Source: Alloalcanivorax balearicus MACL04 (lineage in GTDB: Bacteria; Pseudomonadota; Gammaproteobacteria; Pseudomonadales; Alcanivoracaceae). Taken from it: a stretch of DNA of 64,000 nucleotides. Each line of letters opens with the position of its first letter. Position 1 is the stretch's first letter. Shown here piece by piece: positions 8,497 through 17,902 of the stretch. Where the stretch lies: NCBI RefSeq assembly GCF_025532145.1, contig NZ_ARXS01000010.1, positions 88,896-152,895 of the forward strand, in the 5' to 3' direction. The position numbers were made by a program, and so were the translations under genes. The notes beneath the pieces are model-generated. The model was given only the letters and a program-made list of their open reading frames with translations. It ran no database searches and had not been told where the DNA came from.

Positions 8497-9584
8497 ACGT
8501 GCGTCTGAATCTGAAACGGCTGCGCCCGGATCTGGACAGCCTGGGCTATCTGGTCGATCTGGCGATGATCGGCCTGATCCTGCTCAATCTGGGACTGATC
8601 CTGTTCGACTGGCTGTTCCGCATCCCCGCCGTGCAGGATTTTCTGCACATGCTGTCACCGGCGTTTTTCGGCTTCTACCGGGACACCGTGCACGCCAATT
8701 TTCTCGAAATCGACCTCTGGTTCGTGGCGGTTTTCCTTACCGAGTTCGTGATTCGCTGGGGCGTCGCCATCGGCCGGCGCACCTACCATCGCTGGTTCTT
8801 CTACCCGTTCGCGCACTGGTACGATCTGCTCGGCTGTATTCCGGTGGGCAGCTTCCGCTGGTTGCGGATCCTGCGTGTGATCAGCCTCATGTACCGTCTG
8901 CAGAAACGGGGCGTGGTGGACTTCACCGAGACCTATCTGGGCCGCACCGTACTCAAGTATTACCGGATCCTGGTGGAGGAGATTTCCGACCGGGTGGTGA
9001 TCAACATTCTGGAAGGCGCTCAGCGGGAGATCGTCAGCGGCGGCCAGCTGATGCATCGTATCGAGCAGGACGTGCTGCTGCCGCGCCGTGACGATCTGGT
9101 GGACTATCTCGGCGGACGCATCGCCGACGCCACCCGGCGCAGTCACGACCAGTACCGGGACCAGCTCGGTGATTATCTCAGCCATCTCACCAATGAGGCG
9201 GTGAACCGCACCCCGGCGGGCCGGCGGCTGGCGGCGATTCCGGTGGCCGGCCCCCGTGCCGTCGCCCTGCTTGGCGAGACCGTGCGCGATGCCGGCGACG
9301 CTCTGGTGGAGCAGTTGGTGGAAGACATCAGCGCGCCAGCCAACCGTGAAAGGCTGGATCACCTGATCAATGACCTGATCAGCACCGCCACCGGCGGTCA
9401 ACAGCAACAACTGAATACGCTGATTCGCGAAACCCTGCTGGATATCCTCGAGGAAGTGAAGGCGCAAATCGCCGTGCAGCACTGGAAGCACGAGGAAGCG
9501 GATGAGCGCATGCTCGAAGAGAAGCGCCGGCAGCAAGCCCGCAAAGCGCGCCGTGAAAGGCGCGAACGGAAAGAGAGAAGCTAA
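8493..9584 (+). CDS. Voltage-sensor-like membrane protein without an obvious pore (363 aa)
   Basis: The N-terminal ~140 residues look like the S1-S4 sensor of ion channels: helices at about 20-42 and 72-93 (with acidic residues in the second), a short third at ~105-118, then an Arg-rich segment [20 protein letters not shown] with positive charges every third residue. The rest (~140-363) is predicted soluble and helical with an acidic/basic coiled tail ([22 protein letters not shown]). I see no selectivity-filter loop or S5-S6 pair. It may be labelled 'ion transporter' by homology. The start overlaps the xthA stop by 4 bp. Confidence 0.6.
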   Translation: MNVRLNLKRLRPDLDSLGYLVDLAMIGLILLNLGLILFDWLFRIPAVQDFLHMLSPAFFGFYRDTVHANFLEIDLWFVAVFLTEFVIRWGVAIGRRTYHRWFFYPFAHWYDLLGCIPVGSFRWLRILRVISLMYRLQKRGVVDFTETYLGRTVLKYYRILVEEISDRVVINILEGAQREIVSGGQLMHRIEQDVLLPRRDDLVDYLGGRIADATRRSHDQYRDQLGDYLSHLTNEAVNRTPAGRRLAAIPVAGPRAVALLGETVRDAGDALVEQLVEDISAPANRERLDHLINDLISTATGGQQQQLNTLIRETLLDILEEVKAQIAVQHWKHEEADERMLEEKRRQQARKARRERRERKERS

Positions 9585-9591
9585 GTGCCGA

Positions 9592-10062
9592 TCAGCAGGG
9601 CCGTTCCGGCCCTCGCAGCCACAGCAGACGGGCGCCGTTGGCGGCGGCCACGTCCACATCCAGCGCCGCCACCGAACCGACCCGGAACGCCGGACGGGAG
9701 CACGGCTCACCAATCCAGGTGGCGGTGAGCAAGGACACCAGCGGCATGTGGCTGACCAGGACCAGGTTTTCCTGCTCCGGCTGCAGCATCAACCACTCCA
9801 GAAACCGCTCCGGCTGCGCCTCGGGCACCAGGTAACCGCAGGATTCCTGTTCCATGCCGCCGAACGCCTGAGCGATGCACAGCGCGGTCTGCTGCGCGCG
9901 CCGGTAGGGGCTGGCCACCATGCGGCCCACGCTGACCCCTTCCTCACGCAAGGTTTGCCACAGGGACAACACTTCCGCCCGGCCCCGTTCGGTCAGCGGG
10001 CGCTCCGCGTCGGTGGGGGCCTTGGCCACCGCTTCACCATGACGGCACAGGTACACTCTCAA
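9592..10062 (-). CDS. sixA: Phosphohistidine phosphatase SixA (156 aa)
   Basis: Histidine-phosphatase fold with the RHGEA catalytic motif at residues 7-11, second-site residues in [10 protein letters not shown] (~50) and the distal catalytic His in VLVSHMPLV (~105). Length and motifs match SixA, which removes phosphate from His-phosphorylated proteins such as phosphotransfer domains or PTS proteins. It overlaps the gpsA stop by 4 bp, an arrangement common in pseudomonads, and is convergent with the voltage-sensor-like gene with no terminator seen in the 7-bp gap. Confidence 0.9.
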   Translation of the reverse strand: MRVYLCRHGEAVAKAPTDAERPLTERGRAEVLSLWQTLREEGVSVGRMVASPYRRAQQTALCIAQAFGGMEQESCGYLVPEAQPERFLEWLMLQPEQENLVLVSHMPLVSLLTATWIGEPCSRPAFRVGSVAALDVDVAAANGARLLWLRGPERPC

Positions 10063-11084
10063 GACGAGGCTCCGTGGAAACTGAATTCCACATCGTGTTT
10101 GTGTTCACCGCTCATCAGCCGCACCACCATGGTCTCCAGCGGCTGATGATCGTAAATGATATCGTAGAGGGCGGTGGCCAGCGGCATATAGACCTGCAGT
10201 TCCCTGGCCCGCTCCGCCACCAGCTTGATGGTGTTGATCCCTTCCGCGGTCTGTCCCAGGTCCGCCACCGCCTGTTCCAGCGATTTGCCCTGCCCCAGCT
10301 CGTAACCAACCCGGTAATTGCGCGACAACGACGAGGAACAGGTGGCGATCAGATCGCCTACCCCGGCCAACCCCAGGAAGGTCAGTGGATTGGCGCCCAA
10401 CCCCACGGCGAAGCGGCTCATCTCCGCCAACGCCCGGGTCAGCATGAAACTGCGGCTGTTCTCGCCGACGCCAATGGCCGCCGCCATCCCGGACGCCACC
10501 GCGTAGATGTTCTTGAGCGCCCCGCCCAGTTCCACACCATACAGGTCCGGATTGTCGTAGACACGAAAGTAATCGCAGCTCAGGGCTTTCTGGATGGTGG
10601 CGCGCAGTGCCTCGTCACCACTGGCGATGACGGTGCCGGTGAATTTGCGTTCGACGATCTCCCGCGCCAGGTTGGGGCCACTGAGTACCCCGACCCGGGT
10701 GTGCGGCCATTCGCGCTGCAACACCTGGCTCATCAGCAGGAAACCGTCCTCCAGGATGCCCTTGGTGCAACTGACCACGATGGTGCCGTCCGGCACCCAA
10801 TGGCGGGCCTGGCCGAGGACCTCGACAAAGGCGCTGCTGGGGACGGCGACGAACACCAGATCGGCGCCCTTGAGCACTTCTTCCAGGCTCTCGGAAGCCA
10901 CCACTCCGGCCGGCAGGGCCTGCCCTGGCAGATAGCGCGGGTTCTCACGGTCCTCATTGATGGCCGCGGCGGTTTCCGGATCGCGCACCCAGAGCCGGGT
11001 GCCGTGACCGTTTTCCGCCAGGATACTGGCCATGGCGGTACCGAAGCTGCCGCCACCGAGAATGGCCGCGGTATGTTGCGTCAT
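10059..11084 (-). CDS. gpsA: Glycerol-3-phosphate dehydrogenase [NAD(P)+] (341 aa)
   Basis: Rossmann motif [12 protein letters not shown] at residue 8, VAVPSSAF (~75), CTKGI (~105), [10 protein letters not shown] (~135), the catalytic-Lys region [11 protein letters not shown] (~190) and [12 protein letters not shown] (~255). It makes sn-glycerol-3-phosphate for phospholipid synthesis in the cytoplasm. The frame extends 44 codons further upstream, but the ATG at 11084 starts the conserved fold and has AAAGGA about 8 nt before it. Co-transcribed with sixA. Confidence 0.96.
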   Translation of the reverse strand: MTQHTAAILGGGSFGTAMASILAENGHGTRLWVRDPETAAAINEDRENPRYLPGQALPAGVVASESLEEVLKGADLVFVAVPSSAFVEVLGQARHWVPDGTIVVSCTKGILEDGFLLMSQVLQREWPHTRVGVLSGPNLAREIVERKFTGTVIASGDEALRATIQKALSCDYFRVYDNPDLYGVELGGALKNIYAVASGMAAAIGVGENSRSFMLTRALAEMSRFAVGLGANPLTFLGLAGVGDLIATCSSSLSRNYRVGYELGQGKSLEQAVADLGQTAEGINTIKLVAERARELQVYMPLATALYDIIYDHQPLETMVVRLMSGEHKHDVEFSFHGASS

Positions 11085-11212
11085 GCAGGGCATCCTTTGT
11101 CCGGCGGCGCGAACCGGGCCGCGCCGCGAATTTCCGGCATCATAAGAGCCTGGGCCGGATCTTTCCACCTTAGGCCACTTTCCTGCTCCCGGTCCGTCGT
11201 CCAGCCTTCCTA

Positions 11213-13090
11213 TCAAGCCCGTTCGGCGCGGTCCTGCAGCAGTTGATTCAAGCGCCGCGCGGTGGCCGCCGGATCCTTCGGCAACTGGCCTTCGGCCAGC
11301 AGCGCCTGATCCAGCAGTAGCTGAGTCAGTTCGGCAAAGGTATCGCCGTCCTCGATCTCGGCCATGCGCTGCATCAACGGATGGGACAGATTCACCTCCA
11401 GGACCGGCTTGCTCTCCGGCACCGGCTGGCCGGCGGCTTCCAGCATCATGCGCATCTGCGGGCCCAGCTCGTCGGCACCGAGCACCAGACAGGCCGGGGA
11501 CTCCACCAGCCGGGCGGTGGCGCGCACCGCTTCCACCTGCTCGTTGAGCACTTCGCCCAGACGGCCCAGCACCGGTGCATCCTGCCGTGGATCTTCCGCT
11601 TTGTCGTCTTCATCGCCGGGCATGTCCAGCTCACCGCGCGCGGCGTTGACCAGGGTGTAGCCCTTGTACTCGGTGAGGAAGCCCATCATCCATTCGTCCA
11701 CCCGCTCGGCCAGCAGCAGCACCTCGACGCCTTTCTTGCGGAACACTTCCAGGTGCGGGCTGTTCTGGGCGGCGCTCAGGCTGTCGCCCAGCAGGTAGTA
11801 AATCCGTTTGTTCTCTTCGCCGGCGCGTTCAATGTAATCATCCAGCCCCACGCTCCCCGGCGTTGGCGAGGTGGAGGAAGCGAAGCGCAGCAAACCGGCG
11901 ATGGCCTCACGGTTATCGCCGTCCTCGCCGACCCCTTCCTTGAGCACCTGGCCGAACTGTTGCCAGAACGTGGCGTAGGCTTCCTGGTCACCGCTCAGCT
12001 TGCGCAGCATCTGCAGTACCCGCTTGGTCAGCGCCGCGCGGATCTTGCGCACCGGACCATAGTCCTGCAGCAATTCACGGCTGACATTCAACGGCAAGCC
12101 CGGCGCATCCACCACGCCTTTGATGAAACGCAGATACAGGGGCAGGAACTGTTCGGCGTCGTCCATGATGAACACGCGCTGAACATAGAGCTTGAGCCCC
12201 CGGCTGGCTTCCCGGTGGTACAGATCGAACGGTGCCCGCGGCGGTACGTACAACAGGCTGGTGTACTCCAGGTTGCCTTCCACCCGGTTGTGACTCCAGG
12301 TCAGTGGATCCTGGAAGTCATGACTGACGTGACGATAGAAGCTCTGGTATTCCTCATCGCTGACCTCCTGGCGGGGGCGCTGCCACAGGGCGGTGGCGGA
12401 ATTGAGGGTTTCCAGCTCGGTGGCGTCCTCCTCCTTCTCGTCACCGGACGGCACCGCCATGCGGATCGGGAAGGCCACGTGGTCGGAATACTGCCGTACT
12501 ATGTTGCGCAACTTGCCGGTGTCGACGAAGTCCCTGGCGTCGTCACGCAGATGCAGGGTAATGCGGGTACCACGGTGCGGCACCGTCAGCGTTTCCACAC
12601 TGAACTCGCCCTGACCGTCGCTTTCCCAGCGCACGCCCTGCTCCGCGCTGTCTCCGGCCCGGCGGCTTTCCACGGTGACCGTGTCGGCGACGATGAAAGC
12701 GGAATAGAAACCGACCCCGAACTGGCCGATCAGTTGCGCGTCTTTCTTCTGATCACCGGTAAGACTGGCGAGGAATTTCTCGGTGCCGGACCGGGCGATG
12801 GTGCCCAGGTTCTCCACCACTTCCTCGCGGTTCATGCCGATTCCGTTGTCACTGATAGTCAGAGTGCCGGCGTCGGCGTCCACCGCCAGATCGATGGCCG
12901 GCTCCGGATCTTCCTCCAGCCATTCCGGGTGATCCAGAGCGGCGAAGCGCAGCTTGTCACAGGCGTCGGAGGCATTGGATACCAGCTCACGCAGGAAAAT
13001 TTCCCGGTTGCTGTACAGGGAATGGATCATCAGATGCAACAGGCGGGACACTTCCGCCTGAAAACCACGGGTCTCGCGGTCACTGCTCAT
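11213..13090 (-). CDS. htpG: Chaperone HtpG (Hsp90, 625 aa)
   Basis: GHKL ATPase domain with [18 protein letters not shown] broken across residues ~25-42, [10 protein letters not shown] (~82) and [11 protein letters not shown] (~118), followed by middle and C-terminal dimerisation domains. Full length for bacterial Hsp90. ATP-driven folding chaperone of the cytoplasm. The ATG at 13090 has CGGAG about 8 nt upstream; the longer frame lacks homology. No sigma32-type promoter could be picked out with confidence. Confidence 0.96.
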   Translation of the reverse strand: MSSDRETRGFQAEVSRLLHLMIHSLYSNREIFLRELVSNASDACDKLRFAALDHPEWLEEDPEPAIDLAVDADAGTLTISDNGIGMNREEVVENLGTIARSGTEKFLASLTGDQKKDAQLIGQFGVGFYSAFIVADTVTVESRRAGDSAEQGVRWESDGQGEFSVETLTVPHRGTRITLHLRDDARDFVDTGKLRNIVRQYSDHVAFPIRMAVPSGDEKEEDATELETLNSATALWQRPRQEVSDEEYQSFYRHVSHDFQDPLTWSHNRVEGNLEYTSLLYVPPRAPFDLYHREASRGLKLYVQRVFIMDDAEQFLPLYLRFIKGVVDAPGLPLNVSRELLQDYGPVRKIRAALTKRVLQMLRKLSGDQEAYATFWQQFGQVLKEGVGEDGDNREAIAGLLRFASSTSPTPGSVGLDDYIERAGEENKRIYYLLGDSLSAAQNSPHLEVFRKKGVEVLLLAERVDEWMMGFLTEYKGYTLVNAARGELDMPGDEDDKAEDPRQDAPVLGRLGEVLNEQVEAVRATARLVESPACLVLGADELGPQMRMMLEAAGQPVPESKPVLEVNLSHPLMQRMAEIEDGDTFAELTQLLLDQALLAEGQLPKDPAATARRLNQLLQDRAERA

Positions 13091-13169
13091 CGAGGGGTTC
13101 TCCGTTTTGTTGTCGGGTGCGGCCTTGGGATGGGAGAAAAATTGGGTTGGCGGCGGGAATTTCAAGGGG

Positions 13170-14069
13170 TCACACCAGATCGGCCAGAGCCTGCTCAAGG
13201 TGGGGATAGCGGAACACGAACCCTTGCTCTTCCAGTCGGCGGGGGTAAGCGCGCTGCCCGCCGAGCATCAGCTGCGACATCTCGCCCAGAGCCAGTCTCA
13301 GCACCGGCGCCGGCATTACCCAAGGCGCCGGCCGCCGCACCGCCCGGGCCAGGGCGTGATGAAATTCGCGCTGGGTCACCGGCCCCGGCGCGGTACCGTT
13401 GAACACCCCTTCGACGCCGGGAGCGGCCAGCGCCCGGGTCAGAATCGCCACCAGATCATCCCGGTGGATCCAGCTCAGCCATTGTTCCCCGTTGCCCAGA
13501 CGCATCCCCAGGCCGAACCGGTAAGCGGGCAACAGCCTGGCCAGCATGCCGCCGTTGGCACCCAGCACCACGCCGGTACGAACGATCACCAGCCGTATGC
13601 CCAGGCCGGTGACTTCACGGGCCGCCTGCTCCCAGGCATCGCAGAGACGGTAACCGAAGTCCTTGCGCCGGGCGGAGCTGTGTTCGGTCAGTTCGGCGTC
13701 ACCGGCATCGCCGTAGAAGCCCACCGCCGAACCGCTGACCATCACCGCCGGCGGCTGCCGCAGACGGCGCATCAGCGCCACCAGGTCCCGGGTAAGACCG
13801 ACACGGGAGTCCAGCAACCGCTGCTTGCGTGGCGCACTCCAGCGACGACTGAACAGGCTCTCGCCGGCCAGATTGACCACCGCATCCAGCGCTTCGTCGT
13901 CGGCGATGTCATCGAACGAGGCGATTATCCGGGTGCCGGGCGGGCACGACGCCAGCGCCCGTTGCTGGCTCTGGCGACTGAGCACCACCAGCCGGTGACC
14001 GTGGCTGTGCAGATGATGTCCCAGGGCGCCACCGATGAAACCGGTGCCGCCGGTCATCAGGATATTCAC
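13170..14069 (-). CDS. TIGR01777-family SDR epimerase (YfcH-like, 299 aa)
   Basis: Extended short-chain dehydrogenase with the NAD(P)-binding GGTGFIGGALG at residue 7, VVNLAGESLFSRRW (~65), SGSAVGFYGDAGD (~110, Tyr of the active site) and a DUF1731-type C-terminus (PAPVLRLALGEMSQLMLGGQRA, split). This family is widespread in bacteria and plastids but its substrate is unknown. It overlaps the following membrane-protein gene by 4 bp, so both are one transcript. Confidence 0.88.
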   Translation of the reverse strand: MNILMTGGTGFIGGALGHHLHSHGHRLVVLSRQSQQRALASCPPGTRIIASFDDIADDEALDAVVNLAGESLFSRRWSAPRKQRLLDSRVGLTRDLVALMRRLRQPPAVMVSGSAVGFYGDAGDAELTEHSSARRKDFGYRLCDAWEQAAREVTGLGIRLVIVRTGVVLGANGGMLARLLPAYRFGLGMRLGNGEQWLSWIHRDDLVAILTRALAAPGVEGVFNGTAPGPVTQREFHHALARAVRRPAPWVMPAPVLRLALGEMSQLMLGGQRAYPRRLEEQGFVFRYPHLEQALADLV

Positions 14070-15595
14070 CGAACCGCCTCCATGGACACGATATCGGGTA
14101 GTGCATGGAAGTATTCCACTGTGCCGGCACCCACCGGCACAGTCAAAGTAATACGCCCGCCCGCCACCGCCTGCAAGCGCCCTTCCTGGGTTTTGCCGTC
14201 CCCGGTGGTAACCCGGACCTGACGCCCCAGCAGTGCCTGATAAGGCACCTCCGGGGCCACCGGGTCATCGCCCGGCACCACCGGCGGCGGCGTGTCGGAA
14301 ACGGTGGCCGTCGCCACTTGCCAGCGGCGGCCGTCGTGGCTGCCCAGGCTGTCGATCTGGGCCCCGTCCACGGCGATCTCGGCGCTGCCGGCACCCAGCG
14401 CCAGGCGCAGCCAGAGCCGATCGCTGGCGACCCGGGTCAGCACACCGGTGCGCTCCCGGCCACTGCTTTCGCGCACCGTCAGCTCGGTGCCGGTCAGTGG
14501 CGCCAGCGCCAGCAAGTCGGTCAGCGGCTCCGAGGTATCCGGCCCCGGGGGTTCGGCCGATTCCGGCGGCCGTGACGGTTCGGGCAACGGTTGGCGACCA
14601 CCGGTCATGGAACCCGGTGTCACCGCCCATCCCACCGGGGTCTTCTCCAGGCCAAGCTGACGCCGTTCACTGGCGCCATCGGAGCGGGTCAGGCGCACCT
14701 CCACCCGGCCCTCGCCGGCGGTACGGCGCAGGATCACATTTTCCACTTCCACGTTTTGCAGTACCCCGGCGGGGAACTGGGTCTGCAAATACTGCTCCGC
14801 CACCCAGGCCAGGGTGTCCGGGTGATCGAAAGCGGCATCCACCTTGCCGTCCCGGTAGCGCAAGTGGTTGGTGCGGGCGGTGAAATCCCCCACCAGATAG
14901 CTGTTTTTCTCATCCGGCAGGACCAGTTGAATGGTGCCGCTGAAGCCGCTGGGATCCCGTGGCGCCAATGCCAGATCAAGACGGTAGCCGTTACTGATAA
15001 TGCGCGTTTCCGGGTATTGCTGGCCGGCGGGGGTCCAGGAAAGATGCACTTCCGGTCCCTGCTCCTCCCAGGGAGACACCAGCAAGGTACGGCGTTCGCG
15101 GATCGCCTTCGCCGACCAGTTCAAGAGCAGACTGACGGACAGTTCCGGCAGCACACCGTCCCCCTGATGCACCGTTAATACACCGTTGACCAGGGTCACC
15201 TGGGGGGTGCTCAAATCGGTACCGTGCAGCCGGCCGGTAAGCGGATGCCCCTCGCCACGGGCCATCAGCAGGGCCGCTTCCGAGGAGCGCACGAAGGGGC
15301 TGCTGGTGATGTCGGCGCCGCCGCTCACCACCTGACCCGGCATCAGGGGAATCGTTGCGTTCTCGCGGTAGTCCACGTACATCAGTCCCAGGCCCGCCAG
15401 GGTGATCACCAGCCCCGCGACCCGCAACAAGGCGAGCCGCCCATAGGCCTCCCAGTTCTCCTGCACCTGCTGCAAGCCTGCCACAGGCAATACGAACAGG
15501 ACCAGGCTGTGACCACGCCAGGCCGCCTGCCTGATCAGCCCCACCGTGGCCATGACCGTCATGCTGACGCCCACTACCACCAGCCAATCCGCCAT
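14066..15595 (-). CDS. Unrecognised membrane protein with duplicated C-terminal Sm-like modules (509 aa)
   Basis: I do not recognise the family. Up to three hydrophobic stretches lie at the N-terminus (about 4-20, 28-42, 55-73), the last ending in YVDYREN, so the long remainder is probably on one side of the membrane. A Pro/Glu-rich linker (~335-365) separates a central domain from two similar ~50-residue beta modules: ELTVRESSGRERTGVL... (~373-421) and QVRVTTGDGKTQEGRL... (~457-504). Both follow a strand-turn-strand layout resembling Sm/SH3-type barrels. It heads the operon with the epimerase. The modules are read by eye. Confidence 0.55.
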   Translation of the reverse strand: MADWLVVVGVSMTVMATVGLIRQAAWRGHSLVLFVLPVAGLQQVQENWEAYGRLALLRVAGLVITLAGLGLMYVDYRENATIPLMPGQVVSGGADITSSPFVRSSEAALLMARGEGHPLTGRLHGTDLSTPQVTLVNGVLTVHQGDGVLPELSVSLLLNWSAKAIRERRTLLVSPWEEQGPEVHLSWTPAGQQYPETRIISNGYRLDLALAPRDPSGFSGTIQLVLPDEKNSYLVGDFTARTNHLRYRDGKVDAAFDHPDTLAWVAEQYLQTQFPAGVLQNVEVENVILRRTAGEGRVEVRLTRSDGASERRQLGLEKTPVGWAVTPGSMTGGRQPLPEPSRPPESAEPPGPDTSEPLTDLLALAPLTGTELTVRESSGRERTGVLTRVASDRLWLRLALGAGSAEIAVDGAQIDSLGSHDGRRWQVATATVSDTPPPVVPGDDPVAPEVPYQALLGRQVRVTTGDGKTQEGRLQAVAGGRITLTVPVGAGTVEYFHALPDIVSMEAVR

Positions 15596-15750
15596 TGTCT
15601 TTTATCTCCCCAATCCCGGGTACATGCCGCTCGCGGCCGCCCAAAAGGCCAGCTTACAAAGCCTCTCCGGAGCCCGCCAGCGTTTCCCCCACCATCGGGG
15701 GGTGGAGATCCCGGGCTTATGATCACGGTCACATAGCGTCGGCACCGAAA

Positions 15751-15770
15751 GGCTTCCGTACAGACCCGCC
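15751..15770 (+). repeat. Stray end-copy of the palindromic repeat family
   Basis: The 20 bases here match 16121-16140 with two differences, and are the inverse of 16031-16050 with two differences. It is an isolated arm of the repeat modules that follow in the 719-bp gene-free gap 15596-16314. Confidence 0.6.
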
Positions 15771-15794
15771 TCAGTGCCTCCCTCCATCAGGGAC

Positions 15795-15904
15795 AGCGGA
15801 GCCGCGTTATGCCTTTACGGGAACGCCGTAAATACGTCCCTGTAGGCTCCCGGTCGAACGTCCCTGTTCGACAGGATCCCGCAAAGGCATAACGCGGCTC
15901 CGCT
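15795..15904. repeat. Palindromic repeat module A (28-bp inverted arms)
   Basis: Outer arms 15795-15822 and 15877-15904 are inverse complements with one mismatch over 28 bp. Inside is a second perfect hairpin GTCGAAC-GTCCCT-GTTCGAC (15853-15872). The inner ~55 bp align to the reverse complement of module B, sharing cgtccc, gtaggctcccggt and the hairpin loop. The gap has no supported gene. Confidence 0.8.
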
Positions 15905-16031
15905 TCGAGGTAACCGGAAAGCACAGGAGCCTTTCCGACCTCCGCTGAGGCGCTATGACGGGATGATGTGATCTGCCCTCTCCTGAAAGGTTCGTCGTTG
16001 CTGGAACCCGGAACGCTGCGGCTCACTCGAA

Positions 16032-16139
16032 GCGGGTCTGTACGGAGGCCTTCCGGGACCCTGTTTGACAGGGACGTCAAACCGGGAGCCTACATGGACG
16101 AATTCACGGCGATCCCGGAAGGCCTCCGTGCAGACCCGC
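16032..16139. repeat. Palindromic repeat module B, inverted relative to module A
   Basis: Arms 16032-16058 and 16113-16139 pair over 27 bp with one mismatch. The inner hairpin is GTTTGAC-AGGGAC-GTCAAAC (16063-16082), whose loop is the exact complement of module A's loop. Outer arms differ from those of module A while the inner part is conserved, so the family has a conserved core with variable arms, perhaps kept paired by compensatory change. Confidence 0.8.
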
Positions 16140-16314
16140 CCCCCCGATGGAGAGACCCATCCTCGGTTGATCCGCGATGAACAAAAAAAATACTTGTATC
16201 GGGGAAAAACAGAAGTTATATAGGCGCTGAGGTAGTCGGGTTGGGAGTTCCGTTCGCGGAGTCCCCCTTGGCACCCGGTTGTTTACGGCGCTTTCGTTAC
16301 CGAAAGGAGGCCCC

Positions 16315-16554
16315 ATGAGTAACCGCCGCGCTGACCGTGACTATGAATCGGAAGATCTGCTGATGAATGATGATTTTGACCTTGTCGATGACGACAACGA
16401 TGAGGAACTCCAGGAGGAACGCAGCGCCCGCGCTCGCAGTTTCAACATGGATATGCGTCATCGTATCGAGGATCGGCTGGAGGAGCGTCGTCTGAAACGG
16501 GAGCTTAGCGAATACGAGTTCCTTGATTTGGAAGACGACGATACTCTGCACTGA
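16315..16554 (+). CDS. PA3496-family small acidic protein (79 aa)
   Basis: A 79-residue, strongly charged protein with a very acidic first half (DLVDDDNDEELQEE), a basic helix (MRHRIEDRLEERRLKREL) and an acidic end (FLDLEDDDTLH). This layout matches the PA3496-type family described as putative envelope integrity proteins; the function is not firmly known. The start at 16315 has a perfect AAAGGAGG four nt upstream. It is monocistronic with its own terminator. Confidence 0.7.
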   Translation: MSNRRADRDYESEDLLMNDDFDLVDDDNDEELQEERSARARSFNMDMRHRIEDRLEERRLKRELSEYEFLDLEDDDTLH

Positions 16555-16561
16555 ACCTCAC

Positions 16562-16612
16562 CGGCCTCCGTCGCCCTTTCGGGCTGACGGAGTCCGCCGG
16601 TATCTTTCATTT
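16562..16612 (+). terminator. Rho-independent terminator after the PA3496-family gene
   Basis: A GC-rich stem (tccgtc...gccctttcgggc...gacgga) is followed by a T-rich stretch (ttcatttttt). Immediately downstream of the stop at 16554. Confidence 0.75.
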
Positions 16613-16638
16613 TTTAAAAAAAACCGGGAAAACGTCAC

Positions 16639-17046
16639 CTAGAAGCGTTCATTGTTCGCTTTGCCCAGGTTATTGATTTTGCTTTTCCGTAATACCTTGA
16701 GTAACCCGTTACGCAGGGCGCGCAGTACCGGATACAATATCGACGCGACCCTCGGCGAGCGGAACATCCAGTAATTCAGGCGGTTGAACAGCCCGGAACG
16801 GCTTCCCATCAACGCCAGCGCGTGGATAGCGTCGGCACCGTAATAGAGTTGCTCTCCGACCTTCAACACCATGCCCTGATCAATGTCCCAGCCACGGGCG
16901 GTGATCTCTCGCAGGATATCGGTGTCCTCACGCGCATCGACCAGTTGCAAGGGGCCGACGGCATCACGCAGGCGAACCCAGCGGCAATAGTTGTCGCAGG
17001 CGGGACATTGTTTGTCATAGACCAGCACGATATCCGCTTTCGCCAT
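16639..17046 (-). CDS. DUF393 thiol-disulfide oxidoreductase-like protein (135 aa)
   Basis: A CPAC motif in VYDKQCPACDNYCRW near the N-terminus and the conserved block YYGADAIHALALMG (~75) define the DUF393/DCC family. The redox role of the Cys pair is inferred by analogy with thioredoxin folds. Start ATG 17046 is preferred over the GTG 27 nt upstream because GAGGGC precedes it at good spacing. The C-terminus is rich in Lys/Arg. Convergent with the PA3496-family gene. Confidence 0.8.
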   Translation of the reverse strand: MAKADIVLVYDKQCPACDNYCRWVRLRDAVGPLQLVDAREDTDILREITARGWDIDQGMVLKVGEQLYYGADAIHALALMGSRSGLFNRLNYWMFRSPRVASILYPVLRALRNGLLKVLRKSKINNLGKANNERF

Positions 17047-17118
17047 AGTGCCCTCAGTGTCTGTCTTTCTCACATTGTCGAAACAACGTCCGTGCAGGGC
17101 AATGGGAGAGCCGGTTCT

Positions 17119-17871
17119 TCACTCCGTACGGTTTGCCTCCCATGCCTGCTCGGCGGACGTGGCACCTGAGCGCTGCATCGCATGGATACGCCGGACCAAT
17201 ACGATCAACGCGAAAGCCAGCGGTATCTCCAGAAAGTCCGCCGCCAGCGTCACCTGACTAAGGCGCAGGTAGTCATCCACGGAATTCGCATGACGAGCCA
17301 GTTGCATGATGGCCGACCCGAGTGCCAGGGACAGCAGCCACATCCCCCACCACACAGGCATCAGCATTGGCCTGGATTGACGCCGCCAATCGGCGGGGGC
17401 GACACTGGCACGCCAGATTTCCTTCATCGCCTGATACGGTTTCCACATGCTGAGCACGGGGATGAAGTACCAGCCCACCGCCCAGCCCGGCGTGAACTGC
17501 ATGTCCGCTGCCCCCAGCCTGCGGCAATTCTGGTTGGCACGGTAGATCCAACGGGCCACCAGGATCATGGCGGTGATAAGAACGAGGGTTTGCACCAGGC
17601 CGATCACTCCCTGGCGAATAGCCGCGGTCTGGATAGTCTGATCGCTCAACATCACGCCATCGCGAAGTCGGGTCAATAGCCGATATTCCAGTAATCCCGA
17701 AATAACCGCCACCGTCGCCATGGCCATATCCGCGTATAAAAAACGTATCACCCATTTGGTCAGCGCACCGGCGTCAATCAACGCCTCCGGTTGCAGAGGT
17801 TTTTCCGACAGATCCGCCCGCGGCGGTGCGTAAGGCGTCCCCTCCCCCTGATTCGGGCTTCCCTGTTCCAT
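17119..17871 (-). CDS. DUF4328 membrane protein (250 aa)
   Basis: After a Pro-rich cytosolic N-terminus there are about five hydrophobic helices, and the DUF4328 hallmark RANQNCRRLGAADMQFTPGW, then FIPVLSMWKPYQAMKEIWRAS (split). The C-terminal third carries the last membrane helix (PLAFALIVLVRRIHAM). No function is known for the family. It stands alone between unrelated small genes on the same strand. Confidence 0.8.
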   Translation of the reverse strand: MEQGSPNQGEGTPYAPPRADLSEKPLQPEALIDAGALTKWVIRFLYADMAMATVAVISGLLEYRLLTRLRDGVMLSDQTIQTAAIRQGVIGLVQTLVLITAMILVARWIYRANQNCRRLGAADMQFTPGWAVGWYFIPVLSMWKPYQAMKEIWRASVAPADWRRQSRPMLMPVWWGMWLLSLALGSAIMQLARHANSVDDYLRLSQVTLAADFLEIPLAFALIVLVRRIHAMQRSGATSAEQAWEANRTE

Positions 17872-17902
17872 TGTTCGGCTTCCCTTTTGGTTCGAATATT
17901 CG

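Noticed and set aside
11381..13402. 673-aa open frame opposite htpG
   Set aside because: Antisense shadow; HtpG is unmistakable and the frame has a His/Gln-rich artefact composition.
15787..16080. 98-aa open frame in the palindromic repeats
   Set aside because: Entirely made of repeat modules and their arms, no SD; repeat-derived peptide, not a gene.
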